Origin: Thermoleophilaceae bacterium
GTDB taxonomy: Bacteria; Actinomycetota; Thermoleophilia; Solirubrobacterales; Thermoleophilaceae
Direction: 5' to 3'
DNA: 64,000 bases
NCBI GenBank assembly: GCA_016929195.1
Contig: JAFGJG010000074.1
Location: 1 to 64,000, forward strand
Shown here: piece after piece, positions 7,435 through 16,656 of the stretch
Position numbering within the stretch: the stretch's first letter is position 1
Layout: each line of letters starts with the position of its first letter
Made by a program: the position numbers and the translations under genes
The notes under the pieces: model-generated
The model's database searches: none
What the model was told of the DNA's origin: nothing
Seen by the model: only the letters and a program-made list of their open reading frames with translations

Positions 7435-9516
7435 GTGAGGAGGGGTGCTGTGACAGTCGCGCTGCTGGCGGCCCTGCTGGCGCTGGCCGCGCCCGCGCAG
7501 GCGAGCGGCCCGAGCGTCGACCTGTCGACGGCCGATCGCTGCGATCCGATCGACCCGGCCAACTGCCTGCTCCCGTGGCCGAACGACCACTTCACCGTTC
7601 CGGACCGGCACTCGTCCACCGGCCGGCGCGTGAGCCTCGACCCGGCGTCGATGCCGGCCAACGTGGGCGGCGCGCCGATCGCCGCGTCCGACTACGGGTA
7701 CTCGAACGGCTTCAGCCCCGGCTCGATCATCGTGACCAAGGTCCCCGGCCTGGACACGCCCGAGGCGTTCGCGAAGACAGACCCCGTCCCGATCACCGAC
7801 CTCGCACGCAGCTACGACCGCCGGGCGCCGGTGGTGCTCATCAACGCCCGCACGCTGCGCCGCCAGCTGATCTGGGCGGAGCTCGACTCGCAGGCGACCG
7901 GCCCGGCGGGCACGACGCTCCTGATACACCCGGCCAAGAACCTGCGCGAGGGTGACCGCTATATCGTCGCGCTGCGCAGGCTGCGCGGCGCCGACGGCAG
8001 GCTGCTCGCGCCCGACCCCGCCTTCAGGCTCTACCGCGACCGCATCAAGACCCGCTCGTGGGCCTTCGAGCGCCGGCGGCCGCACATGGAGTCGATCTTC
8101 CGCTCGCTCTGGAAGGCGGGCATCGGCCGGTACGACCTCTACCGCGCCTGGGACTTCACGGTCGCGAGCTCGTGGAACCTGTCGGGCCGGCTGCGCACGA
8201 TCCGCGACGACGCGTTCGCGAAGCTCGGCGACCGCAACCTGCGCGACCTGAAGGTGAGCGGCCGCTCGCCCGCGTTCACGCTCGACAAGGTGACCGACTT
8301 CGCCCCCTGCGGAGGCGACGGCTGCCAGACGGGCGAGGACGACGTCATCCGGCGGCGGGTCGAGGGCCACGTGACGGTCCCGTGCTATCTCGACCAGCAG
8401 GGCTGCCCGGCCGGCTCTCGCTTCCGCCTCGGGCCTGACGGCCTGCCCAGCCCGATCCCGGGCAACACCCACGAGGCCAACTTCATCTGCAACGTCCCTC
8501 GCTCGGTCGACTCGGCGCATCCCGGGCGCGTCTCGCTGTACGGACACGGGCTGTTCGGCGGCGCCGGCGAGGTCAACTCGATCAGCCGGCTCCCGATCGC
8601 CTCGGAACACCGGATCGTCCTCTGCGCCTCCGACTGGATCGGGATGTCGGGCGGCGACCTGCCGAACACCGCGACGATCCTCCAGGACCTGTCGCGCTTC
8701 CCGACGCTCGCGGATCGCCTCCAGCAGGGGATGGTCAACTTCCTCTACCTCGGCCGGGCGATGATCCATCCGCAGGGGTTCGCCGCCAACGCCGCGTTCC
8801 GCGACGCCGGCGGGTCGCTGCTCGACACGAAGCGGCTCTACTACTCGGGCGGCAGCCAGGGCGGCATCGCCGGCGGCGCGCTCACGGCCGTGGCCCCCGA
8901 CTTCACGCGCTCGGTGCTGATCGTGCCGGCCATGAACTACAGCCTGCTGCTCACACGCAGCATCGACTTCGACCCGTTCAAGGCGCTGCTCTACCCGTCC
9001 TACCCCGACGAGATCGAGCGGCCGCTGCTGCTGTCCATGATCCAGATGCTCTGGGACCGCGGCGAGCCGAACGGCTTCGCCTGGCACATGACCGACGACC
9101 CGTATCCGAACACGCCGGCGCACACGGTGCTGCTGCACATGGCGTACGGTGACCACCAGGTCGCCAACATCGGCACCGAGATCGAGGCGCGGACGATCGG
9201 TGCGAAGCTGCGCGAGCCCGCGCTCGACCCCGGCCGCAGCACGGATGTGAGCCCCTTCTACGGCATCGACCGGATCCGCCGCTTCCCGTACCGCGGCAGC
9301 GCCCTGGTGGTCTGGGACATCGGCCCGCTGCGCGGGAGCCTCGGCACCGGGCAGCCGCCGATCACGAACACGGCACCCCGCCTAGGGGTGGACCCGCACG
9401 GCGTGACGGGCCGCGAGCCGTCGGCGCAGGATCAGTTCTCGGCGTTCATCGACGGCGAGCTGATCGACGTCTGCGGAGACGAGGCCTGCCACGCCGCGGG
9501 ATGGACCGGGCCGTGA
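7435..9516 (+). CDS. Secreted alpha/beta-hydrolase, first of a tandem pair
   Basis: 693 residues with an N-terminal signal peptide (MRRGAVTVALLAALLALAAP, cleaved after AQA). The hydrolase core has an oxyanion-type SLYGHGLFGG, a nucleophile elbow GGSQGG with Ser474, and a late Asp-His pair in GDHQVAN (Asp573, His574). The opening CDPIDPANCLLPWPNDHF recalls extracellular lipase/esterase families of the Pla-1/VolA kind, but that is tentative. TAGGCT at 7420-7425 ends 9 bases before this GTG and favours a leaderless start here. A second GTG at 7450 is preceded by AGGAGG but would lose the basic n-region of the signal peptide. The GTGA overlap with the paralogue implies coupled translation. Confidence 0.85.
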   Translation: MRRGAVTVALLAALLALAAPAQASGPSVDLSTADRCDPIDPANCLLPWPNDHFTVPDRHSSTGRRVSLDPASMPANVGGAPIAASDYGYSNGFSPGSIIVTKVPGLDTPEAFAKTDPVPITDLARSYDRRAPVVLINARTLRRQLIWAELDSQATGPAGTTLLIHPAKNLREGDRYIVALRRLRGADGRLLAPDPAFRLYRDRIKTRSWAFERRRPHMESIFRSLWKAGIGRYDLYRAWDFTVASSWNLSGRLRTIRDDAFAKLGDRNLRDLKVSGRSPAFTLDKVTDFAPCGGDGCQTGEDDVIRRRVEGHVTVPCYLDQQGCPAGSRFRLGPDGLPSPIPGNTHEANFICNVPRSVDSAHPGRVSLYGHGLFGGAGEVNSISRLPIASEHRIVLCASDWIGMSGGDLPNTATILQDLSRFPTLADRLQQGMVNFLYLGRAMIHPQGFAANAAFRDAGGSLLDTKRLYYSGGSQGGIAGGALTAVAPDFTRSVLIVPAMNYSLLLTRSIDFDPFKALLYPSYPDEIERPLLLSMIQMLWDRGEPNGFAWHMTDDPYPNTPAHTVLLHMAYGDHQVANIGTEIEARTIGAKLREPALDPGRSTDVSPFYGIDRIRRFPYRGSALVVWDIGPLRGSLGTGQPPITNTAPRLGVDPHGVTGREPSAQDQFSAFIDGELIDVCGDEACHAAGWTGP

Positions 9517-11606
9517 GGGCGCTGGCCGCCGCGCTGGCCGCGCTGGCGCTGGCCGCGCCGGCGGCCTCGGCGCACCGCACGCCGCGCGTCGACGCGCCGC
9601 CGATCACCCCGGGATGCGACCCGATCGGCACCGCCGCCTGCCTCCAGCCCTGGCCCAACGACTACTTCACGAAGCCCGCCTGGTCGGCCACCGGCCGGCG
9701 GCTCAACCTGCTCCCGACCGCCACGCCGCGCAACAAGGACGGCGTGGCGATCGAGCCGTCCGACTACAACCTCTCGGACGGCTTCAGCCCCGGGCAGACG
9801 ATCGTGGTCAAGGTGCCCGGACTCGACACCCCGGCGGCGTTCGCGAAGACGAACCCCGTGCCGGTCACCGATCTCGAGCGGACGTACGACCGCCGCGCCC
9901 CGATCGTCGTGATCAACGCGCGCACGCACAGGCGGCACCTGATCTGGGCGGAGATCGACTCGAACGGCGTGACTCCGGAGACGACCGCGCTGCTGATCCA
10001 TCCGGCGGTGAACTGGCGGGAGGGCGAGCGCTACATCGTCGCCCTGCGCGGGCTGCGGGACGGCGCGGGGAAGGCGCTGGCTCCGGGCCGGGCGTTCAAG
10101 CTCTACCGCGACGGCGTGCTCACCGACTCGAAGGCGTTCGAGTCGCGCCGCGGCCACATGGAGTCGATCTTCCGGTCCCTGCGCAGGGCGGGCATCGACC
10201 GGCGCGACCTCTACCTCGCGTGGGACTTCACCGTGGCGAGCGGCAACTCGCTCTCGCGCCGGCTCGTGTCGATCCGCGACCGCGCCTTCGCCGAGCTGGG
10301 CGACCGCAACCTGCGCGACCTGAAGGTCGAGGGCGCGTCACCCGCGTTCAAGGTCGACCAGGTCATCGAGCGGACGCCCGCCGAGGAGCCGAACGTGTTC
10401 CGGCGCGTGGAGGGCACGGTCACGGTGCCGTGCTTCCTGAACGCCACGGGCTGCCCGTCCGGCTCGCGCTTCGACCTCGGGCCCGACGGCCTGCCGCGCC
10501 GCATCCCGGGCAACACCTACGACGCGCGCTACATCTGCAACATCCCGCGCTCGGCGAGCCCCGACAGGCCGGCGCGGCCGTCCCTGTACGGGCACGGACT
10601 GCTGGGCGACGCGGGCGAGGTGGGCGCCCGCAACGTCGAGGAGCTCGGCAACGAGAACGACGTGATGGTCTGCGGCGTCGACTGGATCGGGATGGCAGAG
10701 GAGGACGTGCCGAACGCCGTAGGGATCCTCCAGAACCTGTCGGGCTTCCCGTCGCTCGCCGACCGGCTCCAGCAGGGCTTCCTCGACTTCATGTTCGTCG
10801 GGCGCGCGATGATCCACAGGAACGGCTTCACGTCGAACCCGGCGTTCCAGCAGGGCGGCAGGCCGCTCGTCGACACGCGCCGGCTCTTCTATTACGGCAA
10901 CAGCCAGGGCGGGATCGCGGGCGGCGCGCTCACGGCCGTCGCGCCGGACTTCAACCGCTCGGTGCTCTACGTGGGCGCGACGAACTACAGCCTGCTGCTC
11001 AACCGCAGCGTGGACTTCGACCTGTACGGGGCGATCCTCAACCCGAGCTACCCGAGCCCGTTCGACCGCCAGCTCGCGCTCTCGATGATCCAGATCCTCT
11101 GGGACCGCGGCGAGCCGAACGGCTACGCCTGGCACATGACGAGCGACCCGCCCCCGAACACCCCGAAGCACAAGGTGCTCCAGATCCTCTCGTTCGGCGA
11201 TCACCAGGTGGCGAACGTGGCCACCGAGGTCCAGGCGCGGACGATCGGCTCGCACCTGCGCACGCCCGCCGTGGACCCGGGCAGGCACGCGGACCGCGAG
11301 CCCTACTACGGCATTCCGCGCATCCGCCGCTTCCCGTACGAGGGCGACGCCGCGCTCGTCGTCTGGGACATCGGGCCGCTGCGCCCGGCGGGGTGCGACG
11401 CGCCGGGCGCTCCCGAGTGCCTCGGCACGCTCACGCCGCCGATCGAGAACCTGCCGCCGCGCGTGGGCGTGGACCCGCACGACCTCGTGATCCAGTCCGA
11501 GCCGTCGGTGCGACGCCAGATCGCGGAGTTCCTCCGCATCGACGGCAGGGTGATCGACGTGTGCGGCAGCGCGCCGTGCCACGCGGCGGGCTGGACGGGG
11601 CCCTGA
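9513..11606 (+). CDS. Secreted alpha/beta-hydrolase, second of a tandem pair
   Basis: 697 residues. The GTG at 9513 overlaps the previous stop (GTGA) and starts a compact signal peptide (MRALAAALAALALAAP, cleaved near ASA); an ATG at 9501 in the same frame is the alternative. It aligns with the upstream protein over nearly its whole length: CDPIGTAACLQPWPNDYF, SLYGHGLLGD, nucleophile elbow GNSQGG with Ser464, and GDHQVAN with His564. The cysteine-bearing C-terminus (DVCGSAPCHAAGWTGP) is also shared. The pair therefore arose by duplication and both copies keep the catalytic residues. Probable esterase or lipase outside the cell; substrate unknown. Confidence 0.85.
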   Translation: MRALAAALAALALAAPAASAHRTPRVDAPPITPGCDPIGTAACLQPWPNDYFTKPAWSATGRRLNLLPTATPRNKDGVAIEPSDYNLSDGFSPGQTIVVKVPGLDTPAAFAKTNPVPVTDLERTYDRRAPIVVINARTHRRHLIWAEIDSNGVTPETTALLIHPAVNWREGERYIVALRGLRDGAGKALAPGRAFKLYRDGVLTDSKAFESRRGHMESIFRSLRRAGIDRRDLYLAWDFTVASGNSLSRRLVSIRDRAFAELGDRNLRDLKVEGASPAFKVDQVIERTPAEEPNVFRRVEGTVTVPCFLNATGCPSGSRFDLGPDGLPRRIPGNTYDARYICNIPRSASPDRPARPSLYGHGLLGDAGEVGARNVEELGNENDVMVCGVDWIGMAEEDVPNAVGILQNLSGFPSLADRLQQGFLDFMFVGRAMIHRNGFTSNPAFQQGGRPLVDTRRLFYYGNSQGGIAGGALTAVAPDFNRSVLYVGATNYSLLLNRSVDFDLYGAILNPSYPSPFDRQLALSMIQILWDRGEPNGYAWHMTSDPPPNTPKHKVLQILSFGDHQVANVATEVQARTIGSHLRTPAVDPGRHADREPYYGIPRIRRFPYEGDAALVVWDIGPLRPAGCDAPGAPECLGTLTPPIENLPPRVGVDPHDLVIQSEPSVRRQIAEFLRIDGRVIDVCGSAPCHAAGWTGP

Positions 11607-11677
11607 GGGCCCTGAGGTCGGGCATTCAGCGCTTGTAGGACATGGCCGCCGCTGGCCTGCTGGATAGCATCTAGACC

Positions 11678-12568
11678 ATGGAGACGGGCACCTTCCGGGT
11701 AAAGGCCGGCCTCGCCGAGATGCTCAAGGGCGGCGTGATCATGGACGTGGTCACCCCCGAGCAGGCGAAGGTCGCCGAGGAGGCCGGCGCGGCCGCGGTC
11801 ATGGCGCTGGAGCGCGTGCCTGCGGACATCCGCCGCGACGGGGGCGTCGCGCGCATGTCGGACCCCAACATGATCGAGGGGATCCAGCAGGCCGTGACCA
11901 TCCCGGTCATGGCGAAGGCTCGCATCGGCCACTTCGCCGAGGCGCAGGTGCTCCAAGCGCTCGAGGTGGACTACATCGACGAGTCCGAGGTGCTGACCCC
12001 GGCCGACGAGGCCCACCACATCGACAAGCACGCGTTCAACGTGCCGTTCGTCTGCGGCGCCACCAACCTCGGCGAGGCGCTCAGGCGCATCGCGGAGGGC
12101 GCCGCGATGATCCGCTCGAAGGGCGAGGCGGGCACCGGGAACGTCGTCGAGGCGGTCCGCCACATCCGGATGATCAAGGGCGAGCTCAGGCGGCTCGCCT
12201 CGCTGGACCCGGTCGAGCTGCCCACGGCCGCCAAGGAGCTTCAGGCCCCGCTCGAGATCGTCCGCGAGGTGGCCCAGAACGGGAAGCTCCCGGTGGTGCT
12301 CTTCTGCGCCGGCGGAATCGCGACACCCGCGGACGCCGCGCTCATGATGCAGCTCGGCGCCGAGGGGAACTTCGTGGGCTCGGGGATCTTCAAGTCCTCC
12401 GACCCGGAGCGCCGCGCCCGCGCGATCGTGGAGGCGACGACGCACTTCGAGGACCCGGAGCGCGTGGCGGCGGCGTCGCGCGAGCTCGGGGAGCCGATGG
12501 CCGGCCTCGAGATCGGCGAGCTCGACGCGCCGGGCGGCGGCGGGCTCCTCCAGAACCGCGGTTGGTGA
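11678..12568 (+). CDS. pdxS: Pyridoxal 5'-phosphate synthase subunit PdxS
   Basis: 296 residues, the usual size. PdxS is the (beta/alpha)8-barrel that builds PLP from ribose 5-phosphate, glyceraldehyde 3-phosphate and ammonia supplied by PdxT. Hallmarks are [20 protein letters not shown] with Asp23, [35 protein letters not shown] with the Schiff-base Lys80, [11 protein letters not shown], and [26 protein letters not shown] at 11665-11670 ends 7 bases before the ATG, consistent with a leaderless transcript. The last codons overlap pdxT (GTGA), so both subunits are made together. Confidence 0.98.
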   Translation: METGTFRVKAGLAEMLKGGVIMDVVTPEQAKVAEEAGAAAVMALERVPADIRRDGGVARMSDPNMIEGIQQAVTIPVMAKARIGHFAEAQVLQALEVDYIDESEVLTPADEAHHIDKHAFNVPFVCGATNLGEALRRIAEGAAMIRSKGEAGTGNVVEAVRHIRMIKGELRRLASLDPVELPTAAKELQAPLEIVREVAQNGKLPVVLFCAGGIATPADAALMMQLGAEGNFVGSGIFKSSDPERRARAIVEATTHFEDPERVAAASRELGEPMAGLEIGELDAPGGGGLLQNRGW

Positions 12569-13125
12569 ACCGGCCGACCGTCGGCGTCCTCGCCCTCCAG
12601 GGCGACTTCGAGGCGCACGCGAAGGCGCTCGCGGACGTCGGCGCCGAGGCGCGCACGGTCCGCACGCGCGAGCAGCTCGAGGGGATCGACGCGCTCGTGA
12701 TCCCGGGCGGCGAGTCCACCACGATGACCCTCGGCGTGGAGAGCGAGGGGCTGGCCGAGCCGCTGCGCGACTTCGTCGCGTCGGGCCGCCCGGTGCTGGG
12801 CACGTGCGCCGGGCTGATCCTGCTCGATCGCGACCACCTCGGGCTGCTCGACGTGACCGCTCGAAGGAACGCCTTCGGGCGCCAGCTCCAATCGTTCGAG
12901 GCCGACGTCGATCTGACCGGTCTGGGAACGTTGAGGGGTGTATTCATCCGTGCGCCGTGGATAGAGTCGGTCGGCGACGGGGTAGAGGTGCTGGCCGAGC
13001 TGGACGGGCACCCGATCGCCGTGCGCCAGTCGAACATCCTGGCCGTGGCCTTCCACCCCGAGCTCACCGACGACAGGCGCGTTCACCGCTGGGTCGTCAC
13101 GACCAACGGAGGACCGCCCCAATGA
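12565..13125 (+). CDS. pdxT: Pyridoxal 5'-phosphate synthase glutaminase PdxT
   Basis: 186 residues. PdxT is a class I glutamine amidotransferase that feeds ammonia to PdxS. The triad is Cys81 (GTCAGL), His164 and Glu166 (FHPELT); GVLALQGDF and PGGESTT are also diagnostic. The GTG at 12565 overlaps the pdxS stop (GTGA) and is preferred over the TTG just before it. Between residues 95 and 125 the chain reads [18 protein letters not shown], the normal PdxS-contacting part. Its own stop overlaps the next start (ATGA), extending the operon into the aminopeptidase. Confidence 0.98.
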   Translation: MNRPTVGVLALQGDFEAHAKALADVGAEARTVRTREQLEGIDALVIPGGESTTMTLGVESEGLAEPLRDFVASGRPVLGTCAGLILLDRDHLGLLDVTARRNAFGRQLQSFEADVDLTGLGTLRGVFIRAPWIESVGDGVEVLAELDGHPIAVRQSNILAVAFHPELTDDRRVHRWVVTTNGGPPQ

Positions 13126-14228
13126 GAGACCAGCGCGCCGAGGCGCTCGCCCAGATCCTCGTGCGCTACTCGACGCACGTGGAGAAGGGGGACGTCTGCG
13201 TCATCCAGTCGACGACGGCGGCCGAGGTGCTGGTGCAGGCGGTCTACGAAGAGGTGCTGCGCGCCGGCGGGCACCCGATCATGCAGCTCACGACGACCGG
13301 CATGCAGGCGGCGTTCTTCGAGCACGCATCCGACGAGCAGCTCGACTGGGTCTCGCCGATGTCGCGCTGGGCGACCGAGCAGGCCGACGTCCGGATCGCG
13401 ATCATGGCCGACGTCAACGCCCGCGAGCTCCAGGGCGCCGACCCGGCGAAGCAGGCCCGGGCGCAGAAGGCGCGCAAGCCGCTGATGGAGACGAGCATGA
13501 AGCGCGCGGCCGAGGGCGAGTACCGCTGGGCGCTCACGCTGTTCCCGACCGAGGCGTACGCGGCCGAGGCCGGGATGTCGCTGCGCGAGTACGAGGACTT
13601 CTACTACGCGGCCTGCCTGACCGACGACCCCGATCCGGTCACCGCCTGGCAGCGCCAGTCGGACCAGGTCAACCGCCTGACCGAGTGGATCAGCGGCCGC
13701 AGCGAGGTGCGCATCCAGGCCCCGGGCACCGACCTCACCCTCGGCGTCGAGGGCCGCACCTGGATCCCCTGCACCGGGCAGCACAACATGCCCGACGGCG
13801 AGTTCTTCACCGGCCCGGTCGAGGACTCGGTCAACGGCGAGGTGGCCTTCTCGTTCCCCGCCGGATACGGCGGCCGCGAGGTGGCCGGCGTTCGCTTCCG
13901 GTTCGAGGACGGCAGGGTGGTTGACGCCTCGGCCGAGCAGGGGGAGGACTTCCTGATCGAGATGCTGGACACCGACGAGGGCGCCCGCCGGCTCGGCGAG
14001 CTCGGGATCGGCACGAACTTCGGCATCTCCGACGGGACCAAGGAGATCCTGCTCGATGAGAAGATCGGCGGGACCGTCCACCTCGCGATCGGCATGTCCT
14101 ATCCCGAGACCGGCGGCGCGAACAGCTCCGCCGTCCATTGGGACATGGTCTGCGACCTCCGCGAGGGCGGCTCCCTCACAGTGGACGGCGAAGAGCTGCA
14201 GCGCGACGGGCGCTTCCTGGTCGCCTAG
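13122..14228 (+). CDS. M29 family aminopeptidase
   Basis: 368 residues from an ATG at 13122, with GGAGG upstream and an ATGA overlap with pdxT. The family (thermophilic aminopeptidase, AmpS/PepS) removes N-terminal residues using two metal ions. The C-terminal metal domain shows NMPDGEFFTGP, GTNFGI, GTVHLAIGMSYPETGG and SSAVHWDMV, which supply the expected Glu, His and Asp ligands. The N-terminal domain carries YSTHVEKGDVCVIQ. Its place behind pdxST suggests co-expression rather than a shared pathway. The gene converges on osmC and shares the CTAG at 14225-14228 as stop codon. Confidence 0.93.
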   Translation: MRDQRAEALAQILVRYSTHVEKGDVCVIQSTTAAEVLVQAVYEEVLRAGGHPIMQLTTTGMQAAFFEHASDEQLDWVSPMSRWATEQADVRIAIMADVNARELQGADPAKQARAQKARKPLMETSMKRAAEGEYRWALTLFPTEAYAAEAGMSLREYEDFYYAACLTDDPDPVTAWQRQSDQVNRLTEWISGRSEVRIQAPGTDLTLGVEGRTWIPCTGQHNMPDGEFFTGPVEDSVNGEVAFSFPAGYGGREVAGVRFRFEDGRVVDASAEQGEDFLIEMLDTDEGARRLGELGIGTNFGISDGTKEILLDEKIGGTVHLAIGMSYPETGGANSSAVHWDMVCDLREGGSLTVDGEELQRDGRFLVA

Positions 14229-14653
14229 GCCCGGCGCGCCTCCAGCTCCACCGTCTCGACGGCGGCGAGCGCCCGTGACACCGGGCAGGTCTGCTTCGTC
14301 ATCTCGGCGACCTCCTGGAACCGGTCGTCGTCGATGCCGTCCACGTCGGCCACCGTCTCGAGCCGGATCTTCGTGATCGTGAAGCCGTCGCCGTCGCGCT
14401 CGATCGAGACCTTCGCCTCGGTGTCCACTCTCGTCGGGTCGTGGCCGGCGCGGCTCAGGTTCCCGGCCAGGGCCATCGAGAAGCAGCCGGCGTGCGCGGC
14501 GCCCAGCAGCTCCTCCGGGTTCGTGCCGTCGCCCTGCTCGAAGCGGGATTTGGCCGAGTAGGCGCCCTCGTACGCGCCGCTCCCGAGCCGCATGGTCCCG
14601 TCGCCCTCGGGAAGGGTCCCTCTCCAGCTGGCGCTTGCGGTCCTGTCCGGCAT
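14225..14653 (-). CDS. OsmC family peroxiredoxin
   Basis: 142 residues from an ATG at 14651-14653 with a perfect AGGAGG 7 bases upstream, one of the few heads here with a normal ribosome site. OsmC/Ohr proteins reduce organic hydroperoxides through two cysteines, seen as Cys57 in AHAGCFSMAL and Cys123 in TKQTCPVSRAL. The N-terminal ASASWRGTLPEGDGTM and GTNPEELLGAA match OsmC more than Ohr. It is cytoplasmic, without a signal. It converges on the M29 aminopeptidase gene and is divergent from yebC. Confidence 0.93.
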   Translation of the reverse strand: MPDRTASASWRGTLPEGDGTMRLGSGAYEGAYSAKSRFEQGDGTNPEELLGAAHAGCFSMALAGNLSRAGHDPTRVDTEAKVSIERDGDGFTITKIRLETVADVDGIDDDRFQEVAEMTKQTCPVSRALAAVETVELEARRA

Positions 14654-14719
14654 CGTTCCTCCTGGTCGGTGTCCGTTCCTACATACCAATAGCTACGCGT
14701 GGGTAGTCTCTTTCGCGCA

Positions 14720-15469
14720 ATGGCCGGCCACTCCAAATGGGCATCGATCAAGCACAAGAAGAAGGCCGTTGACGCGAAGCGCGGCCAGCTCTTCACGAAG
14801 CTGACCCGGGCGATCACGGTCGCGGCGCGCGAGGGCGGCGATCCCGACGGCAACCCGGCTCTCGCCCTCGCCATCCAGAAGGCGCGCGACGCCAGCATGC
14901 CGAAAGACAACATCGAGCGCGCGGTGGCCAAGGGCACCGGCGCGGACTCCGAGGGCGAGACCTTCGAGAGCGTGGTCTACGAGGGCTACGGCCCCGGCGG
15001 GGTGGCGATCCTGGTCGAGGCGCTCACCGACAACCGCAACCGCACCGGCTCGGAGGTGCGCCACCTCTTCACCAAGTCGGGCGGCAACCTGGGCGAGCCC
15101 GGATCGGTGGCCTGGACCTTCGAGAAGAAGGGCGAGATCGTGGTCGACGGCCGTCGCTACGCCGAGGACGACCTGCTCGCCGCGATCGACGCCGGGGCCG
15201 AGGACATGACGCTCGACGGCGACCTCTGGGAGATCGTGACCGGCCCGGCCGAGCTGGCGGGCGTCCGCGCGGCGCTCGAGGCCGCCGGCGTGGAGCTCGA
15301 GTCGGCGGAGCTGGTGCAGCGCCCGACCACCCGCACCCCGGTGGACGAGGGCCAGGTCGGCTCGCTCATGCGGCTGATCGAGAACCTCGAGGACCACGAC
15401 GACGTGCAGGCGGTCCACGCCAACTTCGACGTGGACGCGGACGTGCTCGAGCGCGTCGCGGCCGTCTAG
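14720..15469 (+). CDS. yebC: YebC/PmpR family protein
   Basis: 249 residues beginning MAGHSKWASIKHKKKAVDAK, the invariant family start, which fixes the ATG at 14720. Three-domain YebC proteins act as transcription regulators or, as shown for some, as factors that relieve ribosome stalling. Other conserved parts are EGGDPDGNPALALAIQKAR, MPKDNIERAV and GYGPGGVAILVEALTDNRNRT. TAGTCT at 14704-14709 ends 10 bases upstream. Position directly before ruvCAB is conserved in Actinobacteria. Confidence 0.97.
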   Translation: MAGHSKWASIKHKKKAVDAKRGQLFTKLTRAITVAAREGGDPDGNPALALAIQKARDASMPKDNIERAVAKGTGADSEGETFESVVYEGYGPGGVAILVEALTDNRNRTGSEVRHLFTKSGGNLGEPGSVAWTFEKKGEIVVDGRRYAEDDLLAAIDAGAEDMTLDGDLWEIVTGPAELAGVRAALEAAGVELESAELVQRPTTRTPVDEGQVGSLMRLIENLEDHDDVQAVHANFDVDADVLERVAAV

Positions 15470-15472
15470 AGG

Positions 15473-15549
15473 GACATCGGTGCGCAGCCGGCTGAGCCGG
15501 CTGCTTCCTAGAAGACATCGGTGCGCAGCCGGCCGAGCCGGCTGCTTCC
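15473..15549 (+). repeat. Two tandem copies of a 36-bp hairpin unit
   Basis: Copy 1 (15473-15508) and copy 2 (15514-15549) differ at one base (CTGAG versus CCGAG) and repeat with a period of 41. Each holds GCAGCCGG and CCGGCTGC as perfect 8-base arms around a 5-base loop, followed by CTTCC-type sequence. TAGA precedes both copies and follows the second. The pair fills the yebC-ruvC gap and may end yebC transcription. Confidence 0.75.
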
Positions 15550-15586
15550 GCTAGAGGCGTCCGCCCCCGCGCGGAGAATCCACCAT

Positions 15587-16078
15587 GTGGTGGTCGTCCT
15601 CGGCATCGATCCGGGCAGCGCACACACGGGCTACGGCGTGGTGCTCTCGCGCGGGCGCACGCTCGCGGCGCTCGACGGCGGCGTGATCGAGACCCGGTCC
15701 GGCACCCCGCTCGAGCGGCGGCTCGCGGAGATCCACGCGCGCGTGTGCGAGCTGATCTCCGAGCACCGGCCGCAGGCGCTCGCGGTGGAGGAGCTCTACT
15801 TCGGGAAGAACGTGCGCACCGCGTTCGCGGTCGGGCAGGCGCGCGGCGTGGTGCTCCTCTCGGCCGGCATGGCGGGCGTCCCCTGCTTCTCGTACACGCC
15901 GCAGGCGGTCAAGCAGGCCGTCTGCGGCAGCGGCGCCGCCGAGAAGGGCCAGGTGCAGCGGATGGTCGGCTCGCTCCTGTCACTGCCCGACCCGCCCGAG
16001 CCCGACCACGCGGCCGACGCCCTCGCCGTGGCGATCTGCCACGCGAACGGGGCGCCGCTGGCGGAGGCGCTGGCGTGA
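15587..16078 (+). CDS. ruvC: Holliday junction endodeoxyribonuclease RuvC
   Basis: 163 residues. RuvC resolves Holliday junctions together with RuvAB. Catalytic acidic residues are Asp8 (LGIDPGS), Glu68 (AVEELYF) and Asp144 with His141 ([11 protein letters not shown]); the His variant is also found in Thermus RuvC. The GTG at 15587 gives the standard [19 protein letters not shown] start; GAGAAT at 15574-15579 ends 7 bases before it and GGAGAA could also serve as a weak ribosome site. The end overlaps ruvA (GTGA). Confidence 0.97.
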   Translation: MVVVLGIDPGSAHTGYGVVLSRGRTLAALDGGVIETRSGTPLERRLAEIHARVCELISEHRPQALAVEELYFGKNVRTAFAVGQARGVVLLSAGMAGVPCFSYTPQAVKQAVCGSGAAEKGQVQRMVGSLLSLPDPPEPDHAADALAVAICHANGAPLAEALA

Positions 16079-16656
16079 TCGCGTCGGTCTCGGGCACGGT
16101 CATCGGGCGGCGCCCCGGCGAGCTGATCGTCGAGGCCGCCGGCGTGGGCTACCGGCTGCTCGTCTCGGCGGAGACCCACCGGGGGTCCCCCGGGGTCGGC
16201 GAGCCGGCGCTCCTGCACACCCACCTGGTCATGCGCGACGACGCGATGCAGCTCTACGGCTTCGCGACCGAGGCCGAGCGCGAGCTCTTCCTGATGCTGA
16301 TCGGCGTTCAGGGGGTGGGGCCGAAGGTCGCCCTCGCCGTCCTCTCCGGCGGCCAGCCGCGCGAGCTGCTCAACGCGCTCGCGGCCGGCGACGCAGCGCG
16401 CTTCCAGGCGGTGCCCGGCATCGGCAAGCGGACCGCCGAGCGCGTGATCGTCGAGCTGCGCGAGAAGGTGGCGGGGCGCGTGAGCGAGGAGATCGTCGTC
16501 CGCCGCGGCGACGGCGGCGACGACCCGCGCGCGCTCGCGCGCGACGGCCTCATCGGCCTCGGCTTCTCGCCGCAGGAGGTCGACGGCCTGCTCGAGGACG
16601 CCGACGGCGACACGCCCGAGGATCTGATCGCCGAGGCGCTGAGGGCCGCGCGGTGA
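16075..16656 (+). CDS. ruvA: Holliday junction branch migration protein RuvA
   Basis: 193 residues from a GTG overlapping the ruvC stop. RuvA binds the four-way junction and loads RuvB. Domain I ([30 protein letters not shown]) is an OB fold. Domain II has the two helix-hairpin-helix motifs ([17 protein letters not shown] and [16 protein letters not shown]). Domain III (residues about 145-193, [22 protein letters not shown]) contacts RuvB. Its stop overlaps the ruvB start (GTGA). Confidence 0.97.
   Translation: MIASVSGTVIGRRPGELIVEAAGVGYRLLVSAETHRGSPGVGEPALLHTHLVMRDDAMQLYGFATEAERELFLMLIGVQGVGPKVALAVLSGGQPRELLNALAAGDAARFQAVPGIGKRTAERVIVELREKVAGRVSEEIVVRRGDGGDDPRALARDGLIGLGFSPQEVDGLLEDADGDTPEDLIAEALRAAR

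Noticed and set aside
12562-12564. TTG as the pdxT start
   Set aside because: The GTG at 12565 gives the same GTGA overlap seen at many other junctions here and a normal PdxT N-terminus.
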